A program made the translations under genes and the position numbers. From Flavobacterium panacagri (GTDB taxonomy: Bacteria; Bacteroidota; Bacteroidia; Flavobacteriales; Flavobacteriaceae): a DNA stretch of 64,000 nt. Shown here one piece after another: positions 52,101 to 60,014 of this stretch; position 1 is the first letter of the stretch; each line of letters opens with the position of its first letter. Below the pieces are notes generated by a model. That model searched no databases. It was not told the DNA's origin and worked only from the letters and a program-made list of their open reading frames with translations. Where the stretch lies: NCBI RefSeq assembly GCF_030378165.1, contig NZ_CP119766.1:806001-870000 (forward strand), given 5' to 3'.

Positions 52101-52262
52101 TACAGTTGCTCCTGGAACTCCAAATCCGTCTTCGGCAGAAGTGATTGTTCCACTTACAGTTTTAGATTCTTGTGCAAATCCAAACTGCATCATAAATACG
52201 CTAAGCAGCACTGTCATAAAATACGACAGCTTTGTTGTTTTAATACAATTTTTGCTTTTCAT
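49134..52262 (-). CDS. SusC/RagA-family TonB-linked outer-membrane transporter
   Basis: A 1042-residue transporter. Signal peptide (about 1-30, ending FGFAQE); CarboxypepD_reg-like domain (about 35-110; GTITSAEDGFGVPGATVQVQ); TonB box-like VVVIGYGSQ; plug domain (about 120-235) with RGVGSTAGSNPLYVVDGVL and IESISVLKDAASAAIYGSQA; then a 22-strand barrel ending FMLGLNVKL. The signatures are those of SusC rather than ordinary siderophore receptors. It imports oligosaccharides with TonB energy together with SusD. First gene of the minus-strand locus, with a 580-bp upstream region shared with two divergent regulators. Confidence 0.95.
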   Translation of the reverse strand: MKSKNCIKTTKLSYFMTVLLSVFMMQFGFAQESKTVSGTITSAEDGFGVPGATVQVQGTKSSTITDFDGKYKIEAKTGDVLVFTFVGFKTQNIKVGDQKVVNAVLQPETAELKEVVVIGYGSQKKTLVTNAVTQVSGENLTKTNTTNALQALQGQAAGLQITSTSGQPGESLNVVIRGVGSTAGSNPLYVVDGVLTGDISYLNNSDIESISVLKDAASAAIYGSQASNGVVLVTTKKGKRGATGQITFDQYYGVQSVARKVDLLDAREYATILNEARVNSGNTPYFTNAQIAGMGSGTNWMDKMLTDNAATKNFSFGASGGSETSVYSASLSYLGQEGVVGGPDLSNYERYNFRFNSEHKLYKDVVTIGENLSFAYIDRNGIGVGNQYNNSLRGAFQATPLLPMYDANGNYFDTSGSTEPWLTGVANPYALMVYNNQNESNSQKLLGNVYLQIQPVKNLTFKTTLGLDYNVSEGHSYSPIYRLSIYANNAFDRVNQNMNKSRSINWDNLLTYKFNVADSHHFEAMAGTSYINYNITSIEAANADSVFNDLEHAWIDNTTNKDGARMSMKGSKFENVLMSYFGRLNYNYQEKYLFNATLRADGSSKFAQGNQWGYFPSVSGGWVASNEEFLKDSKVFNFLKFRASWGQVGNQSIRSFQFLSLIKSNNTNYSFGDKEGVLTPGAYPQNIANPDLKWETSEQIDLGFDARFLDNALSVNFDVYKKTNKDWLILAPILATAGADAPFINGGDVVNKGVELSLNYQNKIGDFNYSVSANGAYNKNTVGSIPNADGIIHGLNGELYDNSGEFYRAENGHPLGYFWGYKTGGVFQNQAQIDNYKSANGVVLQPNAAPGDLIYVNTNGDDKIDASDKTSIGNPNPDFTYGFSLSASYKAFDFSLNANGVAGNQIVQSYRNQANTYGNYTSAILSRWHGEGSSNTMPRVTEDNRNFTQFSDLYVQDGDFLRINTVTLGFDLAKMKHSKPFFASQFRMYFSVLNLYTFTKYDGMDPEIGFGSSNDDQKFSSGVDVGYYPRPRTFMLGLNVKL

Positions 52263-52453
52263 AATAAGAATTGATTAAGTTTAAGTTATAGTTAGTAATT
52301 TCTACCCTAAGAGAAATCTGGAAAAATTTCCCAAGTAGGTCATGCCAAAAGTGAGGGCCTGAATCTCATTTCCAACATTTAGTACTTGCAAGACTATAAG
52401 CAGTTATTTTTTATCATTAAAATCGATTCGAAAACCAATTTCTAAAAAAAACA

Positions 52454-52486
52454 TTTGTGGTAAGTTTAAGTTAAGTTGTAGCTTTG
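52454..52486 (+). promoter_or_regulatory. promoter of the tandem Nudix regulators
   Basis: TTTG (52454-52457), a 21-bp spacer and TAGCTTTG (52479-52486) fit the Bacteroidota promoter. The start of transcription would be near 52493, giving an unusually long leader of about 350 nt. Confidence 0.5.
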
Positions 52487-52495
52487 CCGTTTTTT

Positions 52496-52542
52496 ACTTA
52501 TAGTCAATTTGAATTTATCTTATGGTAAATTTGACTACAAGT
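52496..52542. promoter_or_regulatory. candidate operator, long inverted repeat
   Basis: ACTTATAGTCAATTT (52496-52510) and AAATTTGACTACAAGT (52527-52542) pair over 15 positions with two mismatches. The repeat begins about 10 bp past the -7 box, a normal place for a repressor site or a leader hairpin. The divergent regulators are candidate binders. Confidence 0.5.
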
Positions 52543-52844
52543 GTAAAACAAATTTTCTATATTAACAAAATATTAGGGTTAATTTTTTTCAATTCTGAGA
52601 AATACTATTTCATTTTTATCAATGCTGTAAAAAGAGAAATGAAATCGAAATAAAAAATATAAGAAAATCAATGTTTTATAAAATTGACAATCAGTAGTTT
52701 AAGAATTAGGGATTTTAAAACCCATTTTCCGAACATTTTTAATTAACTGATTATCAATTTTTTGTTACGTTAAAAAAAATATAAAGCTTTGAAGAAGCCT
52801 AATAATCATTTTATTTATTTAATTTGTCAAAATTTATCTCAAAT

Positions 52845-53561
52845 ATGGTTGAAAATGTAGATGATAAAACTGCCTCAAAAAACGAGCACAGTGCCATGAA
52901 TGCAATCACGATTGACTGCGTTATTTTTGGTTTTGACAAAGGCAGTCTTGAAGTACTACTGGTACAGCATGGTGAAGGTATCAGCAAGGGAAAATGGGGT
53001 CTGCCGGGAGGATGGATTTATAAAAAAGAAAGCACAGACAATGCCGCTCATCGATTATTGAATGAGCTGACTGGTCTTGATAATATTTACCTCGAACAGC
53101 TGAAAGCCTTTGGAGATCCAGATCGTTTTCCGCTGAGACGCGTCATTACAATTGGATATTATGCTCTTGTAAAAAGAGAAGATTACAATATTAAGGCAGG
53201 TTTTACGGCTTCAGACGCCAAATGGTATAAAATAAACAGCATTCCTGATTTGATTTATGATCATAACGAAATTCTGGCTTATAGTTTACAACATCTTAGA
53301 AACAAAGTCCGTCAAACTCCAATCGGATTTAATCTACTTCCTGAAAAATTTACTTTATTACAGCTCATGAGATTGTACGAAGAAATTTTAGGAATCGAGA
53401 TGGACAAACCTAATTTTAGGAGAAAAATTCTTCACATGAAACTTTTGGTAGCTTTAGACGAAAAACAACAAGATGTTTCACATCGTGCGGCACAGCTGTA
53501 CAAATTTGATCCAGAAATCTATAAGAAATTAACTGAAAAAGGATTTAATTTTGAATTCTAA
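52845..53561 (+). CDS. Nudix-fold transcriptional regulator with degenerate Nudix box, first of tandem pair
   Basis: A 238-residue protein starting at the ATG at 52845; an in-frame TTG at 52824 is less likely. The Nudix domain (about 18-160) has GGWIYKKESTDNAAHRLLNEL (56-75 in part), where the catalytic R-E-x-x-E-E pattern reads R-L-L-N-E-L, so hydrolysis is unlikely. The C-terminal winged helix (about 165-238) carries NFRRKILHMKLLVALDEKQQ (in part) and HRAAQLYKFD. Such proteins, like the arabinose regulator AraR of Bacteroides, bind a sugar or sugar nucleotide and control glycan loci. It is divergent from susC. The second gene is a close paralogue 46 bp downstream. Confidence 0.82.
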   Translation: MVENVDDKTASKNEHSAMNAITIDCVIFGFDKGSLEVLLVQHGEGISKGKWGLPGGWIYKKESTDNAAHRLLNELTGLDNIYLEQLKAFGDPDRFPLRRVITIGYYALVKREDYNIKAGFTASDAKWYKINSIPDLIYDHNEILAYSLQHLRNKVRQTPIGFNLLPEKFTLLQLMRLYEEILGIEMDKPNFRRKILHMKLLVALDEKQQDVSHRAAQLYKFDPEIYKKLTEKGFNFEF

Positions 53562-53607
53562 TTTTCAGTCTGTGAAATCTTTTTAAACTTCGAAACACAA
53601 TATTAAA

Positions 53608-54309
53608 TTGACAGAAATAACTACTAACGACCACAAACCAGCTGTTGAAGGAATCACAATTGACTGTGTTTTCTTCGGTTTTAATAAAGAGAGTCTCGAA
53701 GTTCTCTTGGTGCAGCACGCCCAAGGTGAAAGTAAAGGTAAATGGGGACTTCTCGGCGGATGGCTACAACGCGATGAAAGTGCCGATGATGCCGCCCAGC
53801 GTATTTTGCAGGAGCTTACTGGACTGGAAGATATTTATCTGGAGCAGTTAAAAGCCTTTACCAATCCGAAACGTGTTCCAGAAAGACGTGTCGTGACTAT
53901 TGGTTATTACACTTTGGTCAATCGAGAAGATTATAATATCAAAGCGAGTTTAAAAGTTATTGAAGCCAAATGGTATAAAATAAATGAAATTCCAGACCTG
54001 ATTTTTGACCACAATGAAATTTTAGAATTCAGTTTATTGCAGCTTAGAAATAGAGTGCGTCAAGCGCCAATTGGATTTAACCTTCTTCCTGAAAAATTTA
54101 CTCTATTGCAATTGATGCATTTGTATGAAGAAATTCTAGGAATTGAATTGGACAAATCTAATTTTAGACGAAAAATTCTGCACATGAAACTCTTGACTGC
54201 ATTGGATGAAAAGCAAAAAGACGTTTCGCACAGAGCGGCTAAACTTTATAAATTTGATGATGAGATGTACAAAAAATTAACTCAAAAAGGGTTTAATTTT
54301 GAATATTAA
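53608..54309 (+). CDS. Nudix-fold transcriptional regulator with degenerate Nudix box, second of tandem pair
   Basis: A 233-residue paralogue of the previous gene over its whole length. The start is a TTG at 53608, since no in-frame ATG lies before the conserved VEGITIDCVFFGF. The Nudix box again lacks catalytic acids: GGWLQRDES, then RILQELTGL. The winged helix repeats NFRRKILHMKLLTALDEKQK (in part) and HRAAKLYKFD. The rare start codon could hold its level below that of the first regulator. The pair may form a heterodimer or answer two different sugars from the same polysaccharide. No separate promoter is visible in the 46-bp gap. Confidence 0.8.
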   Translation: MTEITTNDHKPAVEGITIDCVFFGFNKESLEVLLVQHAQGESKGKWGLLGGWLQRDESADDAAQRILQELTGLEDIYLEQLKAFTNPKRVPERRVVTIGYYTLVNREDYNIKASLKVIEAKWYKINEIPDLIFDHNEILEFSLLQLRNRVRQAPIGFNLLPEKFTLLQLMHLYEEILGIELDKSNFRRKILHMKLLTALDEKQKDVSHRAAKLYKFDDEMYKKLTQKGFNFEY

Positions 54310-54374
54310 TGCCAATTTTAATTCACATCTTTCAACTATCTAAGATCAGCATTCCAGAATCCAAAACTTTGCGC

Positions 54375-54382
54375 TATCTTTG
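54375..54382 (+). promoter_or_regulatory. -7 promoter element of lepA
   Basis: TATCTTTG matches TAnnTTTG about 90 bp before the lepA ATG. A good -33 TTG is not seen. Confidence 0.4.
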
Positions 54383-54471
54383 CGCCTTAATAACACGCTT
54401 TAAAGCAATTGCTTTGGTGTGAATTATTCCCAAAAAATACTAAAACTCGTTTAGAGAACTGATATATTAAA

Positions 54472-56268
54472 ATGAAGAAGATACGTAACTTTTGCATTAT
54501 TGCACACATTGACCACGGTAAAAGTACATTGGCGGACAGATTATTAGGCGCAACACAAACCGTTACAGCTCGTGAAGAAAAAGCACAATTGCTTGACAAC
54601 ATGGACTTGGAGCGTGAACGTGGAATTACCATTAAAAGTCATGCCATTCAGATGGAATACAAATACAAAGGCGAGGAATATATCTTAAACTTAATTGATA
54701 CTCCCGGCCACGTAGATTTTTCGTATGAAGTTTCGAGATCTATTGCTGCCTGTGAGGGAGCTTTATTGATTGTTGATGCGGCACAAAGTATTCAGGCACA
54801 AACGATTTCAAATTTATATTTAGCATTAGAAAACGACTTAGAAATCATTCCGGTTTTGAATAAAGTTGATTTACCAAGTGCAAATCCAGAAGAAGTTAGT
54901 GATGATATTATCGATTTATTAGGATGTAAATTAGAAGATATTATTCATGCTTCTGGAAAAACTGGTTTTGGTGTTGAAAATATCTTAGCAGCCATTATCG
55001 AAAAAATTCCAGCTCCTAAAGGAAATCCAGAAGAACCGTTACAAGCTTTGATTTTTGACTCGGTTTACAATCCATTTCGTGGAATCGAAGTAATCTTTAG
55101 AGTTGTAAATGGTGAAATCAAAAAAGGCCAGAAAATTAAATTCATGGCTACAGACAACGAATATTTTGCTGATGAAATTGGAACTTTAAAATTAAATCAG
55201 GTTCCTAAAAATGTAGTTTCTGCAGGAGATGTTGGTTATTTGATTTCTGGAATTAAAGAAGCTCGTGAAGTAAAAGTGGGTGATACAATTACTGATGCAA
55301 AAGTACCAACTACCAATATGATTACTGGTTTTGAGGATGTAAAACCAATGGTATTTGCCGGAATTTATCCCGTTGATACAGAAGATTATGAAGATTTACG
55401 TTCTTCGATGGAAAAATTACAGTTGAATGATGCTTCATTAGTTTTTACTCCTGAAAGTTCTGCTGCATTAGGATTTGGTTTCCGATGCGGATTCTTAGGA
55501 ATGCTTCACATGGAAATCATTCAGGAACGTTTAGAACGCGAGTTTGATATGACTGTAATTACTACAGTTCCTAACGTTTCGTATTTAGCTTACACTAAAA
55601 AACATCCTGAAACTCCATTAATCGTAAATAATCCATCCGATTTGCCAGAGCCTTCAAAACTAGACAGAGTTGAAGAGCCATTTATCAAAGCTACTATCAT
55701 TACAAAATCTGACTTTGTTGGAAACGTAATGAGCTTATGTATTGAAAAACGTGGTTTAATTACCAATCAAACTTATTTAACTACTGAACGTGTTGAATTA
55801 AACTTTGATATGCCTTTGGCAGAAATTGTATTTGATTTTTATGATCGTTTAAAAACAGTTTCTAAAGGTTATGCTTCTTTCGATTATTCTCCAATTGGAA
55901 TGCGTACTTCTAAATTAGTAAAATTGGACGTCCTTTTAAATGCACAAACAGTAGATGCACTTTCTGCGTTAATTCACGAAGATAACGCTTACAACATCGG
56001 TAAAAAAATGACCGAGAAATTGCGTGAGTTGATTCCAAGACAGCAATTTGATATTCCAATTCAAGCTGCAATTGGAGCTAAAATTATTGCTCGTGAAACG
56101 ATTAAAGCACTTCGTAAAGACGTTACCGCAAAATGTTATGGTGGAGATATTTCGCGTAAGCGTAAATTGCTGGAAAAACAGAAAAAAGGTAAAAAACGTA
56201 TGCGTCAGGTAGGAAACGTTGAGATTCCGCAAGAAGCATTTATGGCTGTTTTAAAATTGAATGATTAA
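54472..56268 (+). CDS. lepA: elongation factor 4, ribosomal back-translocase
   Basis: A 598-residue translational GTPase of normal length. G1 is [15 protein letters not shown] (residues 11-25), switch I has [10 protein letters not shown]3 is [12 protein letters not shown] and G4 is NKVDLP. The domain order is G, II, III, V and the LepA-specific C-terminal domain, which ends [20 protein letters not shown]. The factor binds stalled or mis-translocated ribosomes and helps translation under stress or during assembly. Monocistronic, with a terminator following. Confidence 0.97.
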   Translation: MKKIRNFCIIAHIDHGKSTLADRLLGATQTVTAREEKAQLLDNMDLERERGITIKSHAIQMEYKYKGEEYILNLIDTPGHVDFSYEVSRSIAACEGALLIVDAAQSIQAQTISNLYLALENDLEIIPVLNKVDLPSANPEEVSDDIIDLLGCKLEDIIHASGKTGFGVENILAAIIEKIPAPKGNPEEPLQALIFDSVYNPFRGIEVIFRVVNGEIKKGQKIKFMATDNEYFADEIGTLKLNQVPKNVVSAGDVGYLISGIKEAREVKVGDTITDAKVPTTNMITGFEDVKPMVFAGIYPVDTEDYEDLRSSMEKLQLNDASLVFTPESSAALGFGFRCGFLGMLHMEIIQERLEREFDMTVITTVPNVSYLAYTKKHPETPLIVNNPSDLPEPSKLDRVEEPFIKATIITKSDFVGNVMSLCIEKRGLITNQTYLTTERVELNFDMPLAEIVFDFYDRLKTVSKGYASFDYSPIGMRTSKLVKLDVLLNAQTVDALSALIHEDNAYNIGKKMTEKLRELIPRQQFDIPIQAAIGAKIIARETIKALRKDVTAKCYGGDISRKRKLLEKQKKGKKRMRQVGNVEIPQEAFMAVLKLND

Positions 56269-56308
56269 ACTTTAGTATTAAGATTTAAGTACTAAGTATT
56301 AAGAATAT

Positions 56309-56340
56309 AACCCGATGACTTTCGTTATCGGGTTTTGTTT
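56309..56340 (+). terminator. terminator of lepA
   Basis: AACCCGAT and ATCGGGTT enclose a 10-nt loop and are followed by TTGTTTTTAT. Directly upstream are three TATTAAG-like direct words. Confidence 0.7.
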
Positions 56341-56359
56341 TTATAATATGTTTATAAAA

Positions 56360-56884
56360 CTAATCATTATCAGAATACATCAATTTTGATAAAATATACT
56401 TTACTAGTAAACCTGTTCCAAAAGCTACCGCTGCAGGAATAAAAAGCTCCAATCGTATATAAGTTTCTTTGTTTCTCAAATAATACTCGAAAGCAAAAGG
56501 CATTATAAGCGCCGTAATTACAAATCCAGTAATTGCAGGTATTCTTCTTTTCGGGAATCCCCAATAAGCTGCAAAGGATGCTATTACCAAAGAAATTAAA
56601 ATGATCCAGATATTCATCTCACCCATCATAGCGGAAAATAAAGAGGAAGCCCACAAAATACACCACGCAACATTTTTCTTATCCTCTGCCTGTTTGTTTT
56701 CTTTTATTTCCTGAGACAACTCATCCTTAAAATCTAATACTACTTTATTGACTAAAAAATCTGCAATACCAGGATCATAGCCAATTCTTACAAGACTTTT
56801 TATTTCATATTCACTATCAAAAGTGCCATTTCTCATCCTATTTCTTAACTCGGCTTCTTGGTTCTGCGTTAGTTTATTGTACAT
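56360..56884 (-). CDS. small multi-pass membrane protein, paralogue 1
   Basis: A 174-residue protein. The N-terminal 65 residues are soluble and helical (EAELRNRMRNGTFDSEYEIK, then RIGYDPGIADFLVNKVV). Four hydrophobic segments follow (about 78-95, 97-113, 118-137, 146-166), ending GTGLLVKYILSKLM. It is clearly related along its length to the protein at 58317-58835: both share GTYD/GTFD, RLGYDP/RIGYDP and the GxGLLVKYILS end. Function is unknown; the soluble RxGYDP segment may bind a partner at the membrane. Confidence 0.65.
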   Translation of the reverse strand: MYNKLTQNQEAELRNRMRNGTFDSEYEIKSLVRIGYDPGIADFLVNKVVLDFKDELSQEIKENKQAEDKKNVAWCILWASSLFSAMMGEMNIWIILISLVIASFAAYWGFPKRRIPAITGFVITALIMPFAFEYYLRNKETYIRLELFIPAAVAFGTGLLVKYILSKLMYSDND

Positions 56885-57134
56885 TTATTAGTCTCTTTTT
56901 TTGTTAATCAAAAATATCAAAAACAATAACTAAAATTTCTTACAGCATAATAAATTCTTCATTTTTTTTATTTTAAATCTATTTCTATCGATTAATTAAA
57001 ACAAGTAAAAACCTGTTAATTTATACAAATATTAACTTAATAAATTGATTTTTAACGCGTTTGACTAAACTCAAAGTGATTTAAAATGAGAAAAAGTATT
57101 TTTAATCTTACAAACAATTAAATTATGTAAGATT
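56885..57134. other. intergenic region before the porin-like gene
   Basis: 250 bp of AT-rich sequence. A small fold-back CTTACA...TGTAAG (57109-57131) sits just before the ATG at 57135 and could hide the start in the mRNA. No gene or strong promoter is seen. Confidence 0.4.
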
Positions 57135-57752
57135 ATGAAAACTAAATTATCAGTTATTTTAGCCCTTTTTACCTTTTGTTTTGCAAACGCTCAAGAAGAC
57201 CAAGCTGAAGCTGAAATGAATTCTGCAAAAGGGGTAACTTTTCAACAAGGAGATATGTTTCTTGAAGGTTCTATAAAAATTAGTACTGGCGGCGAGGCAG
57301 ACTATTACGGGTTTAGTCCAAAGTTCGGCTATTTACTAAATGATAAATTTGCAGTTGGAGCCAAATTAAATTACGCCAGCAATAAAGTTGAAACGACACA
57401 AGTAAAAACAAATGTATTTGGAGTTGGGGCTTTTGCACGTTACTATTTCTTAGAATTAGATAAAAAACGTTTTAAAACATACGCTGAAGTTGGTCTGGGT
57501 TATGGAAGAAACAAAACTGAAACACCACTTGTTGGCAGCGATACTGATAACAGTTTAACTGCAGATATCAATGTTGGATTAAATTACTTTGTAACCAAAA
57601 ATATTGCAGTAACTTTTGTGCTGGCAAATGTTTTAGCTTACAACAGCGTCTCTCCAGAAAACGGCCCTTCATCAGATACTTTTCAATTAAATATCAATTT
57701 ATTTGAAAACATCTTCGACCAGCCTCAATTTGGAGTTTTATATCGATTTTAG
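57135..57752 (+). CDS. porin-family outer-membrane beta-barrel protein
   Basis: A 205-residue protein with a signal peptide (1-19, ending CFANAQ). The rest is an OmpA/OmpX-like small barrel: FSPKFGYLLNDKFAVGAKLN, VFGVGAFARYYFL, YAEVGLGYGRN and a final FGVLYRF with a terminal Phe, the outer-membrane insertion signal. It probably forms eight strands. It lies alone between two minus-strand membrane-protein genes. Structural or adhesion roles are more likely than transport. Confidence 0.8.
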   Translation: MKTKLSVILALFTFCFANAQEDQAEAEMNSAKGVTFQQGDMFLEGSIKISTGGEADYYGFSPKFGYLLNDKFAVGAKLNYASNKVETTQVKTNVFGVGAFARYYFLELDKKRFKTYAEVGLGYGRNKTETPLVGSDTDNSLTADINVGLNYFVTKNIAVTFVLANVLAYNSVSPENGPSSDTFQLNINLFENIFDQPQFGVLYRF

Positions 57753-57765
57753 TCTTTCCAATTCG

Positions 57766-57803
57766 TAAAAAAAGCTGTCTTAAATTGAGACAGCTTTTTT
57801 TTA
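57766..57803. terminator. bidirectional terminator
   Basis: AAAGCTGTCT and AGACAGCTTT form a 10-bp stem with a 7-nt loop, flanked by A-run and T-run. It serves both the porin gene (plus) and the gene ending at 57805 (minus). Confidence 0.82.
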
Positions 57804-57804
57804 T

Positions 57805-58299
57805 TTATGCAGAAGGCTGTGTAAAAGACCAGCCAGCCACTATTAAATCTCGAACTACTTCGTTTGTTTCAGCTCCATCTTGGAGCGTATAAATATCATG
57901 TCCCACTACAAATGATTCTGTCATTTTTTTTGATCCATAAATAGCGCCAAAAATTAGAGCAAAAAAACCTCCCACCACAACAAATGGACTTAATAACATA
58001 AAGTTATATGCTAACAGAGAAATTGCCAAAATTACAAGTCCCGCAGTTATCCATTGTGATTTTGAAGCGGATTGTTCGTGGATTGCTTTGCAGGAAGAAC
58101 ATCTAGGTATTCCAATTAAAATTTTAGAATATTTAACCGATCTGTAAACCACAATATTTGTACGATCATTAGTTACAAAAAGCGGCACGAAATAGCAATC
58201 ATTCATTGTTTTCATATGATTTTCACCACAATAAGTACATTTCGTTTCGTACGGTTCAAATCTTTTGTGATGTTCATTAAAAGAGTAATTGTCAATCAT
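57805..58299 (-). CDS. hypothetical membrane protein with zinc-ribbon cysteines
   Basis: A 164-residue protein. The N-terminal part has two Cys pairs, CTYCGE (about 21-26) and PRCSSC (about 66-71), able to bind zinc. Two transmembrane helices follow (about 85-103 and 105-124), with a soluble C-terminus. Not recognised as a named family. It follows the membrane protein at 58317-58835 by 17 bp on the same strand, so the two are probably made together. Confidence 0.62.
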   Translation of the reverse strand: MIDNYSFNEHHKRFEPYETKCTYCGENHMKTMNDCYFVPLFVTNDRTNIVVYRSVKYSKILIGIPRCSSCKAIHEQSASKSQWITAGLVILAISLLAYNFMLLSPFVVVGGFFALIFGAIYGSKKMTESFVVGHDIYTLQDGAETNEVVRDLIVAGWSFTQPSA

Positions 58300-58316
58300 A
58301 ATTCATTCTGTTTAAG

Positions 58317-58835
58317 TTAGTCTGATGGCAGGATTCGGGATAAAATATATTTTACTAATAAACCAGGTCCAAAAGAAAAAAATAATGGGATTAATATTTC
58401 TAGATTCAAGAAAGTACTTCTTCCTTCAAAATAAAAACCACAAGCAAAAGGCATAATCATTGCTGCCAAAGTATAACCCACCATTCCAGGAATTGGATTG
58501 TCTTGATTTCCATAATAGCCACAAAAACACGCAACAATAATCGAGATTAAAATTATGATGCTGCTATCGCCTGCAAACATGCTTAAAAAAGTGGTAATCA
58601 TAATTACGGCAGAAAAGGCGATTTTTTCTCTTTCTTCTGTTTCTTTAGCTTCTTTTGTTTCTTCATAAAGATCATCTTTATGCATTTTAATGACTTTTGA
58701 CAACATCTCTTTTGCCAAAATAGGATCATATCCTAATCGAATTAATTCGATTAGTTCTTGATTGCCGTCATAAGTTCCTGCTCGAAGCTTCTTTTTAAGT
58801 TCTTCTGTCTTAGTATAAGATAAATCGGTTTGCAT
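58317..58835 (-). CDS. small multi-pass membrane protein, paralogue 2
   Basis: About 172 residues from the ATG at 58835, chosen because it matches the length and start of the paralogue at 56360-56884; an ATG at 58886 and a longer frame to 58910 are possible. A soluble N-terminal half (LKKKLRAGTYDGNQELIELI, then RLGYDPILAKEMLSKVI) is followed by four membrane segments and the same GPGLLVKYILSRIL end. It is co-transcribed with the Cys-rich membrane protein downstream. The duplicated pair brackets the porin gene, which suggests local duplication. Function unknown. Confidence 0.65.
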   Translation of the reverse strand: MQTDLSYTKTEELKKKLRAGTYDGNQELIELIRLGYDPILAKEMLSKVIKMHKDDLYEETKEAKETEEREKIAFSAVIMITTFLSMFAGDSSIIILISIIVACFCGYYGNQDNPIPGMVGYTLAAMIMPFACGFYFEGRSTFLNLEILIPLFFSFGPGLLVKYILSRILPSD

Positions 58836-58977
58836 TTGGGTTGTTTTTGGTTGTGCTAAAAATACAGTTTTTTTTAAATCAGCCATTAAACATAGAAAAA
58901 TAATTAACAAGATAGTTCTTGATATTTAAAAATTTACAGAATTTAGAATTTTATAAATTTTCAAAACCAATCCTTTG

Positions 58978-58985
58978 TAACTTTG
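58978..58985 (+). promoter_or_regulatory. -7 promoter element of the WYL regulator
   Basis: TAACTTTG fits TAnnTTTG, 30 bp before the ATG at 59016. No clear -33 element is seen. Confidence 0.38.
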
Positions 58986-59015
58986 ATCCTTTAAACCTCT
59001 TGAACTCAGAAAAAA

Positions 59016-59975
59016 ATGCTTGACGAAACTCCTAAACGATTTGACCGGATTATTGCCATTCTAATTCAATTACAATCCAAAAAAATTGTAAAAGCACAGG
59101 AATTAGCTGATCGTTTTGAATGCAGCTTAAGAACTATTTACAGAGACATTCGAACACTGGAAGCCTCTGGAGTTCCAATTTACAGTGAAGCGGGAGTTGG
59201 TTATGCTTTAATGGATGGTTACAGACTTCCTCCTGTAATGTTTACACGCGAAGAAGTCAGCAGTTTTATTGCAGCTGAGAAACTAATGCAGAAATTTACC
59301 GATCCTTCTTTAGGAACACATTACGCGTCGGCAATGTACAAGTTAAAAGCAGTTTTAAAAAGTAACGACAAGGATTATCTCTCCAACATCGAATCGAGAA
59401 TTGTAATGCAAGATGCAGAACCAATGTTTAATGATAATTCGCCCAATACTTTGGCCGTTCTTTTTGAGGGAATCGCAGAGAAAAAACAAATTCTTTTGAC
59501 TTATAAAACTTTTGAGAAAGACGAGACCACTCAACGTAATTTGGAGCCAGTAGGAGTTTTTCATGATAATAACAACTGGTATTTTTTAGGATACTGTCAT
59601 CTTCGAAAAGATTACCGTCAGTTTAGAACCGACCGAATTCAGGGAATCAAAAAAACCGATGTTAATTTTACAATCGAACACGATGATTTAGAAACTTATT
59701 TGACTAAAACAGAAACCTGTCCAACAACAAAAGTCCGCCTTTTAATTGACCGTAAAATAGCAAGATATTTAGCGAGCGAGAGAAAATATCATGGTTTTAT
59801 TTCACAAAAAGAAGTTGATGATAAAATCGAAATGACCTTTATGTCCAGAGATATCAATAATGCATTTCCGAGATGGTTTTTGATGTTTGGAGATTATGCT
59901 GAAATTCTGGAACCTGAAGTATTAAAAACAAACGTTCTAAAATTACTGGACACCAATAGGAAAAGGTTATCATAA
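59016..59975 (+). CDS. WYL-domain transcriptional regulator (YafY family)
   Basis: A 319-residue regulator with an N-terminal HTH_11 winged helix (about 5-60; AQELADRFECSLRTIYRDIR) and a WYL domain (about 140-225) that contains PVGVFHDNNNWYFLGYCHLR and FRTDRI, followed by a C-terminal extension (about 235-319). WYL domains sense small ligands or nucleic acid, and members often respond to stress or DNA damage. It converges on two DinB genes on the other strand. A TGACAA/TTGTCA palindrome upstream of those genes is a candidate target. Confidence 0.88.
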   Translation: MLDETPKRFDRIIAILIQLQSKKIVKAQELADRFECSLRTIYRDIRTLEASGVPIYSEAGVGYALMDGYRLPPVMFTREEVSSFIAAEKLMQKFTDPSLGTHYASAMYKLKAVLKSNDKDYLSNIESRIVMQDAEPMFNDNSPNTLAVLFEGIAEKKQILLTYKTFEKDETTQRNLEPVGVFHDNNNWYFLGYCHLRKDYRQFRTDRIQGIKKTDVNFTIEHDDLETYLTKTETCPTTKVRLLIDRKIARYLASERKYHGFISQKEVDDKIEMTFMSRDINNAFPRWFLMFGDYAEILEPEVLKTNVLKLLDTNRKRLS

Positions 59976-59977
59976 AA

Positions 59978-60012
59978 AAACTCCCGAGAACATTATCTTC
60001 AGGAGTCTTTTC
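59978..60012. terminator. bidirectional terminator
   Basis: AAAACTCCCGAGA and TCTTCAGGAGTCTTTT pair with a short mismatch between the WYL gene and the converging DinB gene, with T-runs on both outer sides. Confidence 0.7.
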
Positions 60013-60014
60013 GT

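Larger units (their letters stand above)
52263..52844. other. 582-bp divergent control region of the polysaccharide locus
   Basis: This long gap separates susC from the first Nudix-fold regulator. It contains a plus-strand promoter and a large inverted repeat (listed separately) around 52454-52542, plus AAGTTTAAGTTA words at 52273 and 52463. No clear minus-strand promoter for susC was found by eye. The rest is AT-rich and holds no convincing gene. Confidence 0.6.
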
